Below, piece after piece: positions 1 to 8,990 of a stretch of 64,000 bases of DNA (the first letter of the stretch is position 1; each line of letters begins with the position of its first letter). The DNA comes from Pectobacterium aquaticum (lineage in GTDB: Bacteria > Pseudomonadota > Gammaproteobacteria > Enterobacterales > Enterobacteriaceae): NCBI RefSeq assembly GCF_003382565.3, contig NZ_CP086253.1:1426001-1490000 (forward strand), in the 5' to 3' direction. The notes beneath the pieces are model-generated. The model was not told where the DNA came from, did not search any database, and saw only the letters and a program-made list of their open reading frames with translations. Position numbers and translations under genes: made by a program.

Positions 1-638
1 TTTAAGCCGATCCGACCGCTGATTGGCGCGGTGATTTTGCTGTAATTCAACTGGAGCTGGGCGCTGGCGACGGCACCTTCATCGGCTTTTAGCGTGCCTT
101 CCGCCTGACGAACGGCGGCGGTCTGCGCATCCAGCTCCTGACGGGAGATCAGGTTGGTTTTCACCAACTGCTGATAGCGCGCTAAATCCTGTTGGGCATT
201 AGCCAGCACGGCCCGATCTTTTGCCAACTGTCCCTGAGCCTGCGTCAGCTCAACCTGAAAAGGACGCGGGTCGATTTCTGCCAGTAAGTCGCCAGCCTTA
301 ACCTGTTGCCCTTCCTGAAAGTGGATCGCCATCAACTGACCGTTCACCCGGCTGCGCAGCGTCACGGTATTAGCCGCTGTCACGGTGCCTAAGCCGGACA
401 GATAATAGGGCACGGAAGCGGATTGCGTCATCGCCGCCTGCACAGGGGCCAGCGTGCGCATAGCGGCACGGCGTCCACCGCCATTGCTGTTGCTTCCCGA
501 ATGTGACGTACGGGCGGCGTGCTGTTCACTTGTGCCAGGGGCGGCAGGCGGTGTCTGGGTAAAATGGCGCCAGATCAGCACGGCAATAGCGATAACGGCG
601 GCAAGTACCAGCAGGCCTCGGATACGTTTGGCATTCAT
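1..638 (-). CDS. mdtA: MdtA-type RND efflux periplasmic adaptor subunit (partial, N-terminal 212 residues)
   Basis: The reading frame starts at the ATG ending at 638 and runs off the left edge, so only the N-terminal half or so is present. The start MNAKRIRGLLVLAAVIAIAV is an inner-membrane anchor, followed by a Gly/Ser/Asn-rich linker. Then comes the biotinyl-lipoyl-like half-motif (VTLRSRVNGQLMAIHFQEGQ, VKAGDLLAEIDPRPF) and an alpha-hairpin (QVELTQAQGQLAKDRAVLANAQ, LISRQELDAQTAAVRQAEG) that returns to the second lipoyl half (ITAPISGRIGL). This order is that of MdtA/MuxA membrane-fusion proteins, which link an RND pump to an outer-membrane channel. Partner mdtB/mdtC genes would lie off the left edge. 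The family is certain; the mdtA symbol is likely. Confidence 0.88.
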   Translation of the reverse strand, partial: MNAKRIRGLLVLAAVIAIAVLIWRHFTQTPPAAPGTSEQHAARTSHSGSNSNGGGRRAAMRTLAPVQAAMTQSASVPYYLSGLGTVTAANTVTLRSRVNGQLMAIHFQEGQQVKAGDLLAEIDPRPFQVELTQAQGQLAKDRAVLANAQQDLARYQQLVKTNLISRQELDAQTAAVRQAEGTLKADEGAVASAQLQLNYSKITAPISGRIGL

Positions 639-684
639 AGTGATGGATTACTCTCTCCAGGTTGCGCGGGAAGCACGGCGTAGC

Positions 685-720
685 CGCATACTTCACGCTG
701 CATGTGCGTTGGCTGTCATA
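685..720. repeat. Truncated ERIC element (left end only)
   Basis: The sequence around CATACTTCACGCTGCATG and TGCGTTGGCTG matches the first ~35 bp of the enterobacterial ERIC repeat, with one mismatch. The central and right parts are absent. It lies in the mdtA upstream region. Confidence 0.6.
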
Positions 721-819
721 CCCAGCACGTTAGTAGACCAATGGCCTTATTTTACTAGTTTAAACAAGGGATGCCGGACAAAAATGAAGGAATTATGGAA
801 GATATGTCAGGGTTTGTAG

Positions 820-851
820 GAAAAAAATCCGGCAGCACAAGGCCGCCGGAT
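820..851 (-). terminator. Rho-independent terminator of nupC
   Basis: Arms ATCCGGC (827-833) and GCCGGAT (845-851) form a hairpin. On the minus strand it is followed by a run of T, directly downstream of the nupC stop. Confidence 0.8.
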
Positions 852-882
852 AGCGATGAAAACTTTATAACGTGATGAAGGA

Positions 883-2079
883 TTACAGCACCAGACCGGC
901 GATAGCAGCGGAAAGGATGCTCACCAGCGTAGAACCGTAAACCAGCTTCAGGCCGAAACGGGAAACCACGTTGCCCTGTTGTTCGTTCAGGCCTTTAATC
1001 GCACCGGCAATAATACCGATGGACGAGAAGTTGGCGAAGGACACCAGGAACACAGACAGGATGCCCACGCTGCGTGGAGACAGTTCGCCTGCTACTTTTT
1101 GCAGTTCCAGCATTGCCACAAATTCGTTAGAAACCAGTTTGGTTGCCATGATGCTACCAACCTGAAGGGCTTCGTGAGACGGAATACCCATGATCCAGGC
1201 GAACGGATAGAACACGTAGCCGAGGACTTCCTGGAAGCTGATGCCAAAAATGGCGCTGAAAATCGCGTTGACCGCGGCAATCAGTGCAATGAAGCCGATC
1301 AACATGGCCGCAACGATAACGGCCACTTTGAAACCAGCCAGAATGTATTCGCCCAGCATTTCAAAGAAGCTCTGATTTTCATGCAGAGCACCCAACTGCA
1401 ATTCCGGCTCTTCACCGACTTTGTAAGGGTTAATCAGCGACAGCACGATGAAGGTACTGAACATGTTCAGAATCAGCGCGGCAACGACGAATTTGGCATC
1501 CAGCATAGACATGTACGCACCGACGATAGACATCGAAACGGTCGACATGGCGGTCGCGGACATGGTGTACATGCGTTTTTCGGACATCTTGCCCAGAATG
1601 TCTTTGTAGGCAATGAAGTTTTCTGACTGGCCGAGAATCAGTGAACTGACTGCGTTAAAGGATTCCAGTTTACCCATGCCGTTCACTTTGGACAGGACCG
1701 TACCAATCGCGCGGATGATGATGGGCAGGACTTTAATGTGTTGCAGGATACCGATCAGCGCGGAGATGAAGACGATAGGGCAGAGCACTTTAAAGAAGAA
1801 GGAAATCAGGTTCTTCTCACTGTTAACCATGTCACCGAATACGAAGTCCGTCCCTTGACCTGCAAATCCGAGTAGTTTGTCGAACAGCGCGGCGACCCCT
1901 TTGACTGCGCCTAACCCAATGTCGGAGTACAGGAAGAAATACGCGAGCAAAATTTCGATGACGAGTAGCTGAATAATAAAACGAATACGAATACTTTTAC
2001 GATCGCGGCAGACGAGTAGCGCCAGCGCCGCAACAACAACCAGCGCCAGAATAAATTGCGCGATATGGGACAGGGACAT
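883..2079 (-). CDS. nupC: Nucleoside permease NupC
   Basis: A 398-residue concentrative nucleoside transporter (CNT family), an inner-membrane proton symporter for nucleosides. It is near-identical in many blocks to E. coli NupC (400 aa), for example the LLVIEILLAYFF-type second helix, KVLCPIVFISALIGILQHI, GKLESFNAVSSLILGQSEN, TAMSTVSMSIVGAYM and the C-terminal FGLKLVYGSTLVSILSAAIA. An in-frame ATG at 2115 is possible. The ATG at 2079 (MSLSHIAQFILALVVV) is preferred because GGAG lies just upstream and it matches the family start. It is monocistronic, with its own terminator. Confidence 0.95.
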   Translation of the reverse strand: MSLSHIAQFILALVVVAALALLVCRDRKSIRIRFIIQLLVIEILLAYFFLYSDIGLGAVKGVAALFDKLLGFAGQGTDFVFGDMVNSEKNLISFFFKVLCPIVFISALIGILQHIKVLPIIIRAIGTVLSKVNGMGKLESFNAVSSLILGQSENFIAYKDILGKMSEKRMYTMSATAMSTVSMSIVGAYMSMLDAKFVVAALILNMFSTFIVLSLINPYKVGEEPELQLGALHENQSFFEMLGEYILAGFKVAVIVAAMLIGFIALIAAVNAIFSAIFGISFQEVLGYVFYPFAWIMGIPSHEALQVGSIMATKLVSNEFVAMLELQKVAGELSPRSVGILSVFLVSFANFSSIGIIAGAIKGLNEQQGNVVSRFGLKLVYGSTLVSILSAAIAGLVL

Positions 2080-2487
2080 ATGTGCTCCAAATATGAGGCA
2101 GGCCAAATTTTTCACGTCATTTTATGTAACGTGTGCATTAAAAATGAGAGGGATAACGCAAAAAAAACAATTATAACGTGGGATTTTACCTAAATTACAT
2201 GCTGCGTCTCGTTATTTGCGTCTTTCTGTTCATTCATTATTCTTATTCCAAACAGAAAGTGGCACTGCCCTACTATTCGTTGGCGAATGCCACACGGCGG
2301 GTACTGTCGGCAGAAGATATCGAGCTGCTGAATCGTGCGAGTCGTTATTAGGAAATTGCCTTCTGCGCAGGTGTTTCTTCATTACACTTTTATATGCATA
2401 TATGTGGGGGTAGAAATTACATGCGGACGTGAAGATGGTTTCGTGCGCTACAAATGTTGTGAATGTATGAGGGGCTTGTTGTTATCC
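2080..2487. other. Gene-free stretch upstream of nupC
   Basis: About 400 bp, AT-rich near nupC and presumably holding its promoter. I see no convincing gene or RNA and no clear CRP or CytR site. Confidence 0.4.
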
Positions 2488-2733
2488 GGCGTAAAAAATT
2501 ATGCTGAGGAGATAGCAGGCTTAGGATGAGCCGCATGGATGCGGCGAAAGCTTGCGCCACGTCGGGAACGTGTCGCAAGCGGTCCGTTAAGCCTGATACC
2601 GACGAAGGAACCGCGTAGCGGCATAATTTCCGCCAAAAGCCTAGGGGTCACGGGGCGAGTGGCGTTTGAGCCGCCCCGTGTCGGGCGCGTGCTACGAGGT
2701 AGCATGAAAATGACGGTATTATCGCGCACGAAA
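2488..2733 (+). repeat. Structured dispersed repeat, copy A (~246 bp)
   Basis: It begins GGCGTAAAAAATT and ends CGCACGAAA. It contains a series of hairpins: a closing pair CAGGCTTA/TAAGCCTG enclosing GCCGC(atggat)GCGGC and a long hairpin at 2550-2580 (GCTTGCG c CACGT cggga ACGTG t CGCAAGC). These are followed by CCGC gta GCGG, CACGGGGCG/CGCCCCGTG and TGCTAC gag GTAGCA. A second copy at 12002-12245 keeps the loops and linkers but changes both sides of the stems together. Open frames across it on both strands look incidental. Orientation is arbitrary. Confidence 0.85.
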
Positions 2734-2772
2734 CCGCCCTAATAGTGGCATAAAAGTGACTACCTAAAACCG

Positions 2773-3114
2773 CTACCGCGCTTCTGCACCATCATCCTCA
2801 AACCAGGCGGCTAACTCGCGGCGCAGGTTATCCGACTGGGTGCCGAAGATGGCTTGCACCTGATGGCCGACGATGATCACGCCGATAGCGCCCAGTTTTT
2901 GCAGACTGTCGCTGTTAACCAGCCGCAGGCTGTGAACCTCGACCCGCAGGCGGGTGATGCAGGCATCCAGACTGACGATATTTTCTTTGCCGCCAAAGGC
3001 GGTTACCAACTGCTGCAAGTTTTCTTTGTCTAGCGGTGAAGCGATTTCAATCTCGGTAATTTGCTTACCCAACATTGATGCGAACAATTTCCGAAAATTG
3101 TGAATCTTGCCCAT
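2773..3114 (-). CDS. Orphan PTS glucose-type EIIB domain protein
   Basis: A 113-residue protein with the EIIB fold of the glucose/maltose PTS class. The phosphorylated Cys lies in SLDACITRLRVEV, followed by GAIGVIIVGHQVQAIFGTQSD, the usual C-terminal helix-strand block. No membrane EIIC or EIIA domain is attached or adjacent, so it may serve a distant permease or act in regulation. The ATG at 3114 (MGKIHNFRK) is preferred over an in-frame GTG at 3123, because GAGG sits 8 nt upstream of the ATG. It lies 151 bp downstream of ganB on the same strand, so it could be read through from the gan operon; this is inference. Confidence 0.75.
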   Translation of the reverse strand: MGKIHNFRKLFASMLGKQITEIEIASPLDKENLQQLVTAFGGKENIVSLDACITRLRVEVHSLRLVNSDSLQKLGAIGVIIVGHQVQAIFGTQSDNLRRELAAWFEDDGAEAR

Positions 3115-3265
3115 CGTAGTCACCTCTTCGTTTGTTTATCAGCGTGCGTATGATAATGCCGTTCACGTAACATGACTGTTAGGCGACACACGGTGATGAG
3201 GTTCCGTAGGAACGTCTGCACTGTGCTCGCCCGGTATCGTAATGCTTAGCCAACAAGCATGAGCC

Positions 3266-5326
3266 TTACTGTAGCGCGCGGCGTAGGACCCGGCAGCCGT
3301 AGCCTGACAGGTCGAGCGCCCCTGAAAGTGTGCTGCCCGTCGTCATTTCCTCGTAGGTGGCAGGCAGCGCGATCTGTTGCGGTGTTGCTGTGTAGTTCTG
3401 TACGAAGATGAACTCGCTTTCTCCGTCATCGCGACGATGAGCGACAATGCCGTAGGGCAGGTCGGTCGGCAGCGCACGCGGTAGATCCAGCATCTGTATC
3501 AGCGTGGTGAAGAAATCACGCTGGAAGGCGAGATCGTTGCGCGATGCGATGTAATAGGTCTGCCCTTTGCCGTAATCATTGACTGTAACGGCCGGACGAC
3601 CCGCGTAGAAATCGCTGTCATAGATTGCCAGCGCCCGCGCGCCTTCCAGATGAATTAGCTCGCACAGGTGAGTGACCTGATAAGGGCCGACCAGACGTTG
3701 CTCGTTGCCGTCCAGACCGCTGATGCTGTTGCTTTCATGATCGTACAGCCCATCGATTTCTTCTGCCCAGATCCCCATGATCGGACGCAGCGGGCCAGGG
3801 AAACCGTTTTGGTGACACAGATCGGTTTCGTTGACGATGCCAGACCAGTAGGTGGTGACGAAGCGACCGCCTTGTTTGACGAAGGCATCGACACGTTCGG
3901 CAAAGCCATCGCGTACCATGTAGAGCATCGGTGCGATCACGAGCTGATAACCGCTGAGATCGACATCGGCGTTGATGATATCCACCGCCACGCCCTGTTC
4001 CCAGAACGTACGATAATGCTCGGTGACGGTTTTCTCATAGAACAGCCCCGCGTTGCGCGGCCCTTGGGCGTTATCCATTGCCCAGCGGCTTTCCCAGTCG
4101 AAAATGATGGCGACTTTAGCGTCAACACGACTGCCCGCTACCGGTGCGAGTTTGTTGAGTATGTCACCCAATTCCTGCACTTCACGCCCAACGCGGGTGT
4201 CGATATGTCCGACATGATCGACCACGGCACCGTGGAATTTCTCAACGGAACCGCGGCTCTTACGCCACTGGAAATACTGCACGGAGTCTGACCCGTGCGC
4301 GACGGCCTGAAGTGAAGACAGGATATGCATGCCCGGCTTTTTCAGTTTGCTGATCGGCTGCCAGTTGGTCAGGCTCGGCGTTGACTCCATCAGGTAGAAC
4401 GGTTTTCCACCTTTCAGCGTACGCATCAGATCGTGATACATCGCGGTGTAGGCGCCCAGCGTGCAGTCATCTTCCGCGTTATGCCACAGCGGGTAGCTGT
4501 CCCAGGAGACGAAGTCGATCACCTTCGCCAACTGCCAGTAGTCGTAATCATAGAAGTATTCCATGAAGTTCGTCGTTGTTGGCAGAGACGGATTTTCGGC
4601 TTTTAGCGGTGCAATTTCTGCGGCACAAAAATCGCTGACCTGTGAGGTGTTAAAGCGTTTCCAGTCCAGATTCAGACCGTGGATGGATACTTCACCGATG
4701 GGCGACGGGGGCTCTAACTGTGACCAGTCGGTGTAGGTGTGGCTCCAGAAGGTGCTCCACCACGCTTTATTCAGTGCGTCTATCGTGCCGTAGCGCGCTT
4801 TCAGCCAGTTCTGGAAAGTGCTGCGGCAGGTATCGCAGTGGCACTCGCCGCTGTATTCGTTGGAAATATGCCAGCCGATCACCGCAGGATGGTGCGAGTA
4901 ACGCTTTGCCAACTGGGTGTTGATTTGTTTTACTTTCTCGCGATAGTTCGGCGAGCTCAGGCAGTGGTTATGGCGACCGCCGTGCAGCGCCCGCACGCGG
5001 TTGCTGCCCACGCGCAGTACGTCTGGGTATTTCTGCGATAGCCAGGCTGGGCGAGCCCCGCTCGGCGTTGCCAGAAAAACGAAGATACCGTTGGCATACA
5101 GCGTGTCGAGGATGCCATCCAGCCAGCCAAATTCGTAGCGACCTTCTTCCGGCTCAATCCCAGACCAGCTGAAAATACCCACGGACATGACGTTGCACTG
5201 GGTCTGCTTCATCATCTCAATGTCTTTTTCCAGCACCTCTGGGTCGTCCAGCCATTGGTCAGGGTTATAGTCTGCGCCGTGCAGCAGAACAGGCACTTTG
5301 CTGCTTAGCGGGGGGAATTTGAACAT
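3266..5326 (-). CDS. ganB: GanB, cytoplasmic beta-galactosidase / exogalactanase (GH42)
   Basis: A 686-residue glycoside hydrolase family 42 enzyme without a signal peptide. It is expected to release galactose from imported beta-1,4-galacto-oligosaccharides. The N-terminal TIM barrel starts HGADYNPDQW. The acid/base Glu is E157 in HISNEYSGECHCD, and the nucleophile is E314 in YLMESTPSLTNWQP. The metal-site cysteines C122, C162, C164 and C167 are all present. The start has AGGAG six bases upstream. It is the last gene of ganEFGAB. The 226-bp gap to ganA holds a hairpin flanked by direct repeats, so GanB expression may be tuned separately. Confidence 0.93.
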   Translation of the reverse strand: MFKFPPLSSKVPVLLHGADYNPDQWLDDPEVLEKDIEMMKQTQCNVMSVGIFSWSGIEPEEGRYEFGWLDGILDTLYANGIFVFLATPSGARPAWLSQKYPDVLRVGSNRVRALHGGRHNHCLSSPNYREKVKQINTQLAKRYSHHPAVIGWHISNEYSGECHCDTCRSTFQNWLKARYGTIDALNKAWWSTFWSHTYTDWSQLEPPSPIGEVSIHGLNLDWKRFNTSQVSDFCAAEIAPLKAENPSLPTTTNFMEYFYDYDYWQLAKVIDFVSWDSYPLWHNAEDDCTLGAYTAMYHDLMRTLKGGKPFYLMESTPSLTNWQPISKLKKPGMHILSSLQAVAHGSDSVQYFQWRKSRGSVEKFHGAVVDHVGHIDTRVGREVQELGDILNKLAPVAGSRVDAKVAIIFDWESRWAMDNAQGPRNAGLFYEKTVTEHYRTFWEQGVAVDIINADVDLSGYQLVIAPMLYMVRDGFAERVDAFVKQGGRFVTTYWSGIVNETDLCHQNGFPGPLRPIMGIWAEEIDGLYDHESNSISGLDGNEQRLVGPYQVTHLCELIHLEGARALAIYDSDFYAGRPAVTVNDYGKGQTYYIASRNDLAFQRDFFTTLIQMLDLPRALPTDLPYGIVAHRRDDGESEFIFVQNYTATPQQIALPATYEEMTTGSTLSGALDLSGYGCRVLRRALQ

Positions 5327-5336
5327 CGTTCTCTCC

Positions 5337-5550
5337 TAAACGGGTTGTCACGCTCTGAATACGGTTTGCGTGTTCGAGATAGCTGGCAATGTGCTTATGC
5401 GGCGATGATGGGTAGATCGTAAAGACGCTGTGAATACATCCCTGTACGCTCGGGTTGCGCCATCCCTGGCGCAAACGCTTTACTCTTCTACCCCATTATC
5501 GCCGCTCTTGTTCAGTTAAACGGGTTGTCACGTTCTGAATACGGTTTACG
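5337..5550 (-). repeat. 34-bp direct repeats flanking a long hairpin (ganA-ganB gap)
   Basis: Copies at 5337-5370 and 5517-5550, exactly 180 bp apart, differ at 2 of 34 positions; the core is CGGGTTGTCACG(C/T)TCTGAAT. Between them, 5399-5505 folds as a long hairpin: GCGGCGAT, ATGGG, TAGA and GTAAAG pair with CTTTAC, TCTA, CCCAT and ATCGCCGC. The right repeat ends just before the ganA stop codon. Confidence 0.85.
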
Positions 5551-5552
5551 AC

Positions 5553-6767
5553 TTACTTAAACGCTTTGATGGAAGGCAGTACGTTGCCTTTGCAGTCGAA
5601 CAGCGCCTGATTTTCCCGCGCGTTGCCTTCTTTCCATTCGTCGTTGTTGTATTTCATACCCGCTTTCGTGGCCCAGGTTGCGCCGGGGGTAGGCAGCCAG
5701 ATGGGCTCCCAATAGAAGACGCCTTTACCACGCTGATTGGGGACGTTGATGACGCTTTGCATCAAATCGTGCAGGTAATTAGCCTGACCCTGAACGGAAG
5801 CGGGGTAGCCGCCTGCATCCAACTCTTTTTGCTGGAAGCTGTTTTCCGCGTTATCGCAGTTTTCCAACGTGTAAGCATAGGCGGCTTCAACCACGATGAT
5901 GTCTTTATTGTAGCGTTTGGTGACGTCGTTCATGTTGTACTGCAACGCGCTGATGGGGCCGTTCCAGTAGGTGTAGAACGAGGCACCGATGACATCAAAC
6001 GGGACATTACGTTTGACGATTTCATCGAACCACCAGATAAAGGTGTCGTTTTTGGTACCTTCTGCCAGATGCAGCATGATCTTGACGTCATTCCCGCCCT
6101 GTACATCTTTCACACCCTGAATACCGGCTTTCAGCAGCGCTGCGAGGCGATCGAATTCGCCGCCGCCCTGACCCCAACTTTTTCCTTCCGGCCACAGCAT
6201 CCCGCCGTTCAGTTCGTTACCGATCTGCACCATATCCGGCATGACGCCCGCTTTCTGGAATTCGCTAATGGTGGCTTTGGTGTAGTCATGTACAGCAGTC
6301 GTGAGCTGCGCTGCATTTAGGCCAGACCAGGCTTTGGGCTTGTTCTGGTGGGCCGGATCGGTCCAGAAATCGCTGTAGTGGAAATCCAGCAGCACTTTCA
6401 TTCCGTTCGCTTTGGCGCGTTTAGCCAGCGCCAGCGTGGTCGCCAGATCGTTGTTACCGCCGCCGTAACCGTTGCCCGCTGCATCTTTCGGATCGTTCCA
6501 GATGCGCAGACGGATATAGTTAATGCCGTTCTCTTTCAGGATCAGCATGGCATCTTTCTGTTTGCCGTTCTCGTCATAAAATTTTCCGCCGTGCTTTTCC
6601 ACCTCGTTCAGCATGGAAATATCCGCGCCTTTAATGAAATCGGCAGGGACGTTCGTCAACTTATTGATCGTCACATTCTCTGCGGCATACAGGGTTTGCG
6701 GCAGGGAGAAGGTCAACAGGCCAGTTGCCAGCATGGCGGCCATCAGTACGCGTTTTTTCATTTTCAT
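5553..6767 (-). CDS. ganA: GanA, periplasmic endo-beta-1,4-galactanase (GH53)
   Basis: A 404-residue family 53 endogalactanase that cuts beta-1,4-galactan side chains of rhamnogalacturonan I into short oligomers. A Sec signal peptide (MKMKKRVLMAAMLATGLL ending around LYAAE, residue 29) sends it to the periplasm. The family signature IKGADISMLNEVE is present. The acid/base is E185 in QIGNELNGGMLWP and the nucleophile is E294 in IVVEAAYAYT. The start ATG at 6767 has AGGA seven bases upstream. It lies 35 bp downstream of ganG within the operon. Confidence 0.94.
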   Translation of the reverse strand: MKMKKRVLMAAMLATGLLTFSLPQTLYAAENVTINKLTNVPADFIKGADISMLNEVEKHGGKFYDENGKQKDAMLILKENGINYIRLRIWNDPKDAAGNGYGGGNNDLATTLALAKRAKANGMKVLLDFHYSDFWTDPAHQNKPKAWSGLNAAQLTTAVHDYTKATISEFQKAGVMPDMVQIGNELNGGMLWPEGKSWGQGGGEFDRLAALLKAGIQGVKDVQGGNDVKIMLHLAEGTKNDTFIWWFDEIVKRNVPFDVIGASFYTYWNGPISALQYNMNDVTKRYNKDIIVVEAAYAYTLENCDNAENSFQQKELDAGGYPASVQGQANYLHDLMQSVINVPNQRGKGVFYWEPIWLPTPGATWATKAGMKYNNDEWKEGNARENQALFDCKGNVLPSIKAFK

Positions 6768-6802
6768 TTTACGTTCCTGGAATAGGTACAGATGTTGAGT
6801 TA

Positions 6803-7651
6803 TTACCCTTTGGTTCCGCCTGAGGTCAGGCCGGAGACAAAGTACTTTTGCAATGAAAGATAAAGAATGGCGACCGGTACCGCGATCAGCACGGCTCCCG
6901 CGGCGTAGGTGGTGTAGCTGGCGCCCATCTTCTGTGAGACCAGGTTGTATAGCCCGATGGGCAGCGTGTACTGATCCGGCGTGCGCAGGATGGTGCTGGA
7001 GAGAATGAAATCACCCAGCGGACCGGTAAACGAGAACAAGGCGATCACCGCGATGATCGGCTTGGACAGCGGCATAATGATCTCGATAAAGATGCGGAAG
7101 TTACCCGCGCCGTCCATACGCGCGGACTCATCCAGATCTTTCGGAATGGCATCCAGATAGCCTTTCATCAGATAGGTATTCATCGGGATCATGCCGCCGA
7201 CGTAAACCAGCACCAGCGCAATATGGCTGTTCACCAGCCCCAGCATCTGCGCTAGTACGAAGATGGCGATCAGCGCGGAGAACTGCGGAATCATCTGCAA
7301 GAGTAGAAACAACATCAGCCCATTCTGGCGGCCGCGAAAGCGGAAACGAGAGAAGGAATACGCGGTGAAGCTGACGCTGACGAGCGTCAGAATCATGGTC
7401 AGGAAGCTGATTTTCATCGAGTTCCAGTACCATGCCGCGTAGTCAATCTGGCCGTTAAACAGCTCCTCATAGTGAATAAAGGAGAAGTTATCTGGGATGA
7501 TCGAGGTGTTGAGCAGGCTGTTGCCGGGGTTCAGTGACGCGCCAACCGTCCAGATCAGTGGATAAATAATGATGATTGCCACGATCGTCAGCAGCAGGTA
7601 GGTCAGGCCGAGTTTGATAAAATTCTGGCGTTTAACGCTGTGTTTTTTCAT
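6803..7651 (-). CDS. ganG: GanG, galacto-oligosaccharide ABC transporter permease (MalG type)
   Basis: A 282-residue inner-membrane permease of the MalG family. It has six predicted membrane helices beginning LGLTYLLLTIVAIIIIYPLI. The EAA loop that docks the ATPase reads YLDAIPKDLDESARMDGAG..IIMPLSKP. It begins 12 bp after the ganF stop and pairs with GanF to form the import channel for oligomers released by GanA. AGGA lies about 10 nt before the ATG. Confidence 0.92.
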   Translation of the reverse strand: MKKHSVKRQNFIKLGLTYLLLTIVAIIIIYPLIWTVGASLNPGNSLLNTSIIPDNFSFIHYEELFNGQIDYAAWYWNSMKISFLTMILTLVSVSFTAYSFSRFRFRGRQNGLMLFLLLQMIPQFSALIAIFVLAQMLGLVNSHIALVLVYVGGMIPMNTYLMKGYLDAIPKDLDESARMDGAGNFRIFIEIIMPLSKPIIAVIALFSFTGPLGDFILSSTILRTPDQYTLPIGLYNLVSQKMGASYTTYAAGAVLIAVPVAILYLSLQKYFVSGLTSGGTKG

Positions 7652-7663
7652 CTGCGCGCTTTC

Positions 7664-8968
7664 CTATGCCATGTTGTCTTGTTTGAAGGAATTGGTGGCG
7701 CGGAACTGCCACAGCGCGACGCCCACGACAAAAATCGACAGCAGAATGGTGATGCTGGCTGCGATCGCATATTGGGAAGAAGACATGGTTAGCTTATAAA
7801 TCCAGGACACCAGAATATCCGTCCCGCCCGCGTTGGAGCCGATCACCGCCGGTCCGCCGTTGTTGAACAGATAGATGATGTTGAAATTATTAAAGTTGAA
7901 CGTGTACTGCGTGATGATGATCGGTGCAATGGAGTAGAGCACCAGCGGCAGCGTGATGGTGGTCAGCTTGTACCAACTGCTGGCGCCGTCAATGGTTGCG
8001 GCTTCGTACAAATCGTCAGGAATCGCCTGCAATACGCCGGTGGTCATGGCGAATACAAACGGGAAGCCTAACCAGGTTTGCATCAAAATCAGTGCGGTCT
8101 TGGTCCAGAACGGATCGGTCATCCACGCTTTAGGCTCAATCCCTAATGCAGCCAGAATGCCGTTATTAATCACGCCAAACGTTTCGTTAAACATCCCCGC
8201 GAAAACCAGAATAGTGACGAAACCCGGCACTGCCCATGGCAGGATCAGAATGGTGCGGATCAGCGGCTTGAAACGCAGGCCTTTCTGGTTCACCACAATC
8301 GCCAGCAGGATGCCTACGGCGCACTGAAGTGTGGTCGCAATCAGCGTCCAAATCACCGTCCATTGCAGCACGTCAAAGAATGTCGAACGCCAGAGATCGA
8401 GCCGGAAGATGTTGATAAAATTCGTCATCCCCACCCAGTCGACCAGCTTGGCGGGCGGCGTGTGATAGAGGTTGTAATTGGTAAAGGCGATGGAAAAACC
8501 GAAAATAATCGGAAAAACCACGACAAAGACCAGCAAGATGAAGCCGGGCGTAATCATCAGATAAGGGAAGCCTTCGCTCAGCAGCATCTGATATTGCTTC
8601 TTCACGCTATTCAACGGCAGGCCTTTATCGCGTCTGGCACCGCACACGTAAGCATCGCGCAGGCTCAAATAGTAAACGCCGATGCCAAAGGCGGCGACGA
8701 TCACGCTGATAATGCCTTTTGCCAGCAGAAAAATAGAGTGATCGCGCGGCAGCTCAGTGCCCAGCGTGATGAGCCCCCAGGCGCCGTTCCGCAGGAAATC
8801 ATGGAATATGCCGATGAAGCAGACCATGACGATAAAGAAAAGTGCGCCTTTGACGAACTGGCGATTATAAATCTGTCCGAGTCCGGGGACGATCGCCAGC
8901 AATACAGCCGTTCTGGCGTGGCGACATCCTCTCTCTTGTGGCGTAAGGCCGCTGGCGTTGACGGTCAC
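7664..8968 (-). CDS. ganF: GanF, galacto-oligosaccharide ABC transporter permease (MalF type)
   Basis: A permease of about 434 residues in the MalF family. It has extra N-terminal helices (LGQIYNRQFVKGALFFIVMVCF) before the core. The EAA loop reads DDLYEAATIDGASSWYKLTTITLPL. The start is uncertain: a GTG at 8968 (VTVNASGLTPQERG) has GGAGGT immediately upstream and is chosen here. An ATG at 8980 (MEVDVTVNASG) is the main alternative, but the GGAGGT would then lie inside the gene. A hairpin separates it from ganE, as at the E. coli malE-malF junction. Confidence 0.9.
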   Translation of the reverse strand: MTVNASGLTPQERGCRHARTAVLLAIVPGLGQIYNRQFVKGALFFIVMVCFIGIFHDFLRNGAWGLITLGTELPRDHSIFLLAKGIISVIVAAFGIGVYYLSLRDAYVCGARRDKGLPLNSVKKQYQMLLSEGFPYLMITPGFILLVFVVVFPIIFGFSIAFTNYNLYHTPPAKLVDWVGMTNFINIFRLDLWRSTFFDVLQWTVIWTLIATTLQCAVGILLAIVVNQKGLRFKPLIRTILILPWAVPGFVTILVFAGMFNETFGVINNGILAALGIEPKAWMTDPFWTKTALILMQTWLGFPFVFAMTTGVLQAIPDDLYEAATIDGASSWYKLTTITLPLVLYSIAPIIITQYTFNFNNFNIIYLFNNGGPAVIGSNAGGTDILVSWIYKLTMSSSQYAIAASITILLSIFVVGVALWQFRATNSFKQDNMA

Positions 8969-8990
8969 ATCTACCTCCATTTTCTTAAAA

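Noticed and set aside
454..819. Plus-strand open frame near the left edge
   Set aside because: It runs antisense to the mdtA reading frame and through the truncated ERIC; no ribosome site and no protein-like pattern.
2499..2742. Open frames on both strands within repeat copy A (and likewise 11974-12237 in copy B)
   Set aside because: They lie wholly inside the structured repeat. Differences between copies preserve base pairing, not codons.
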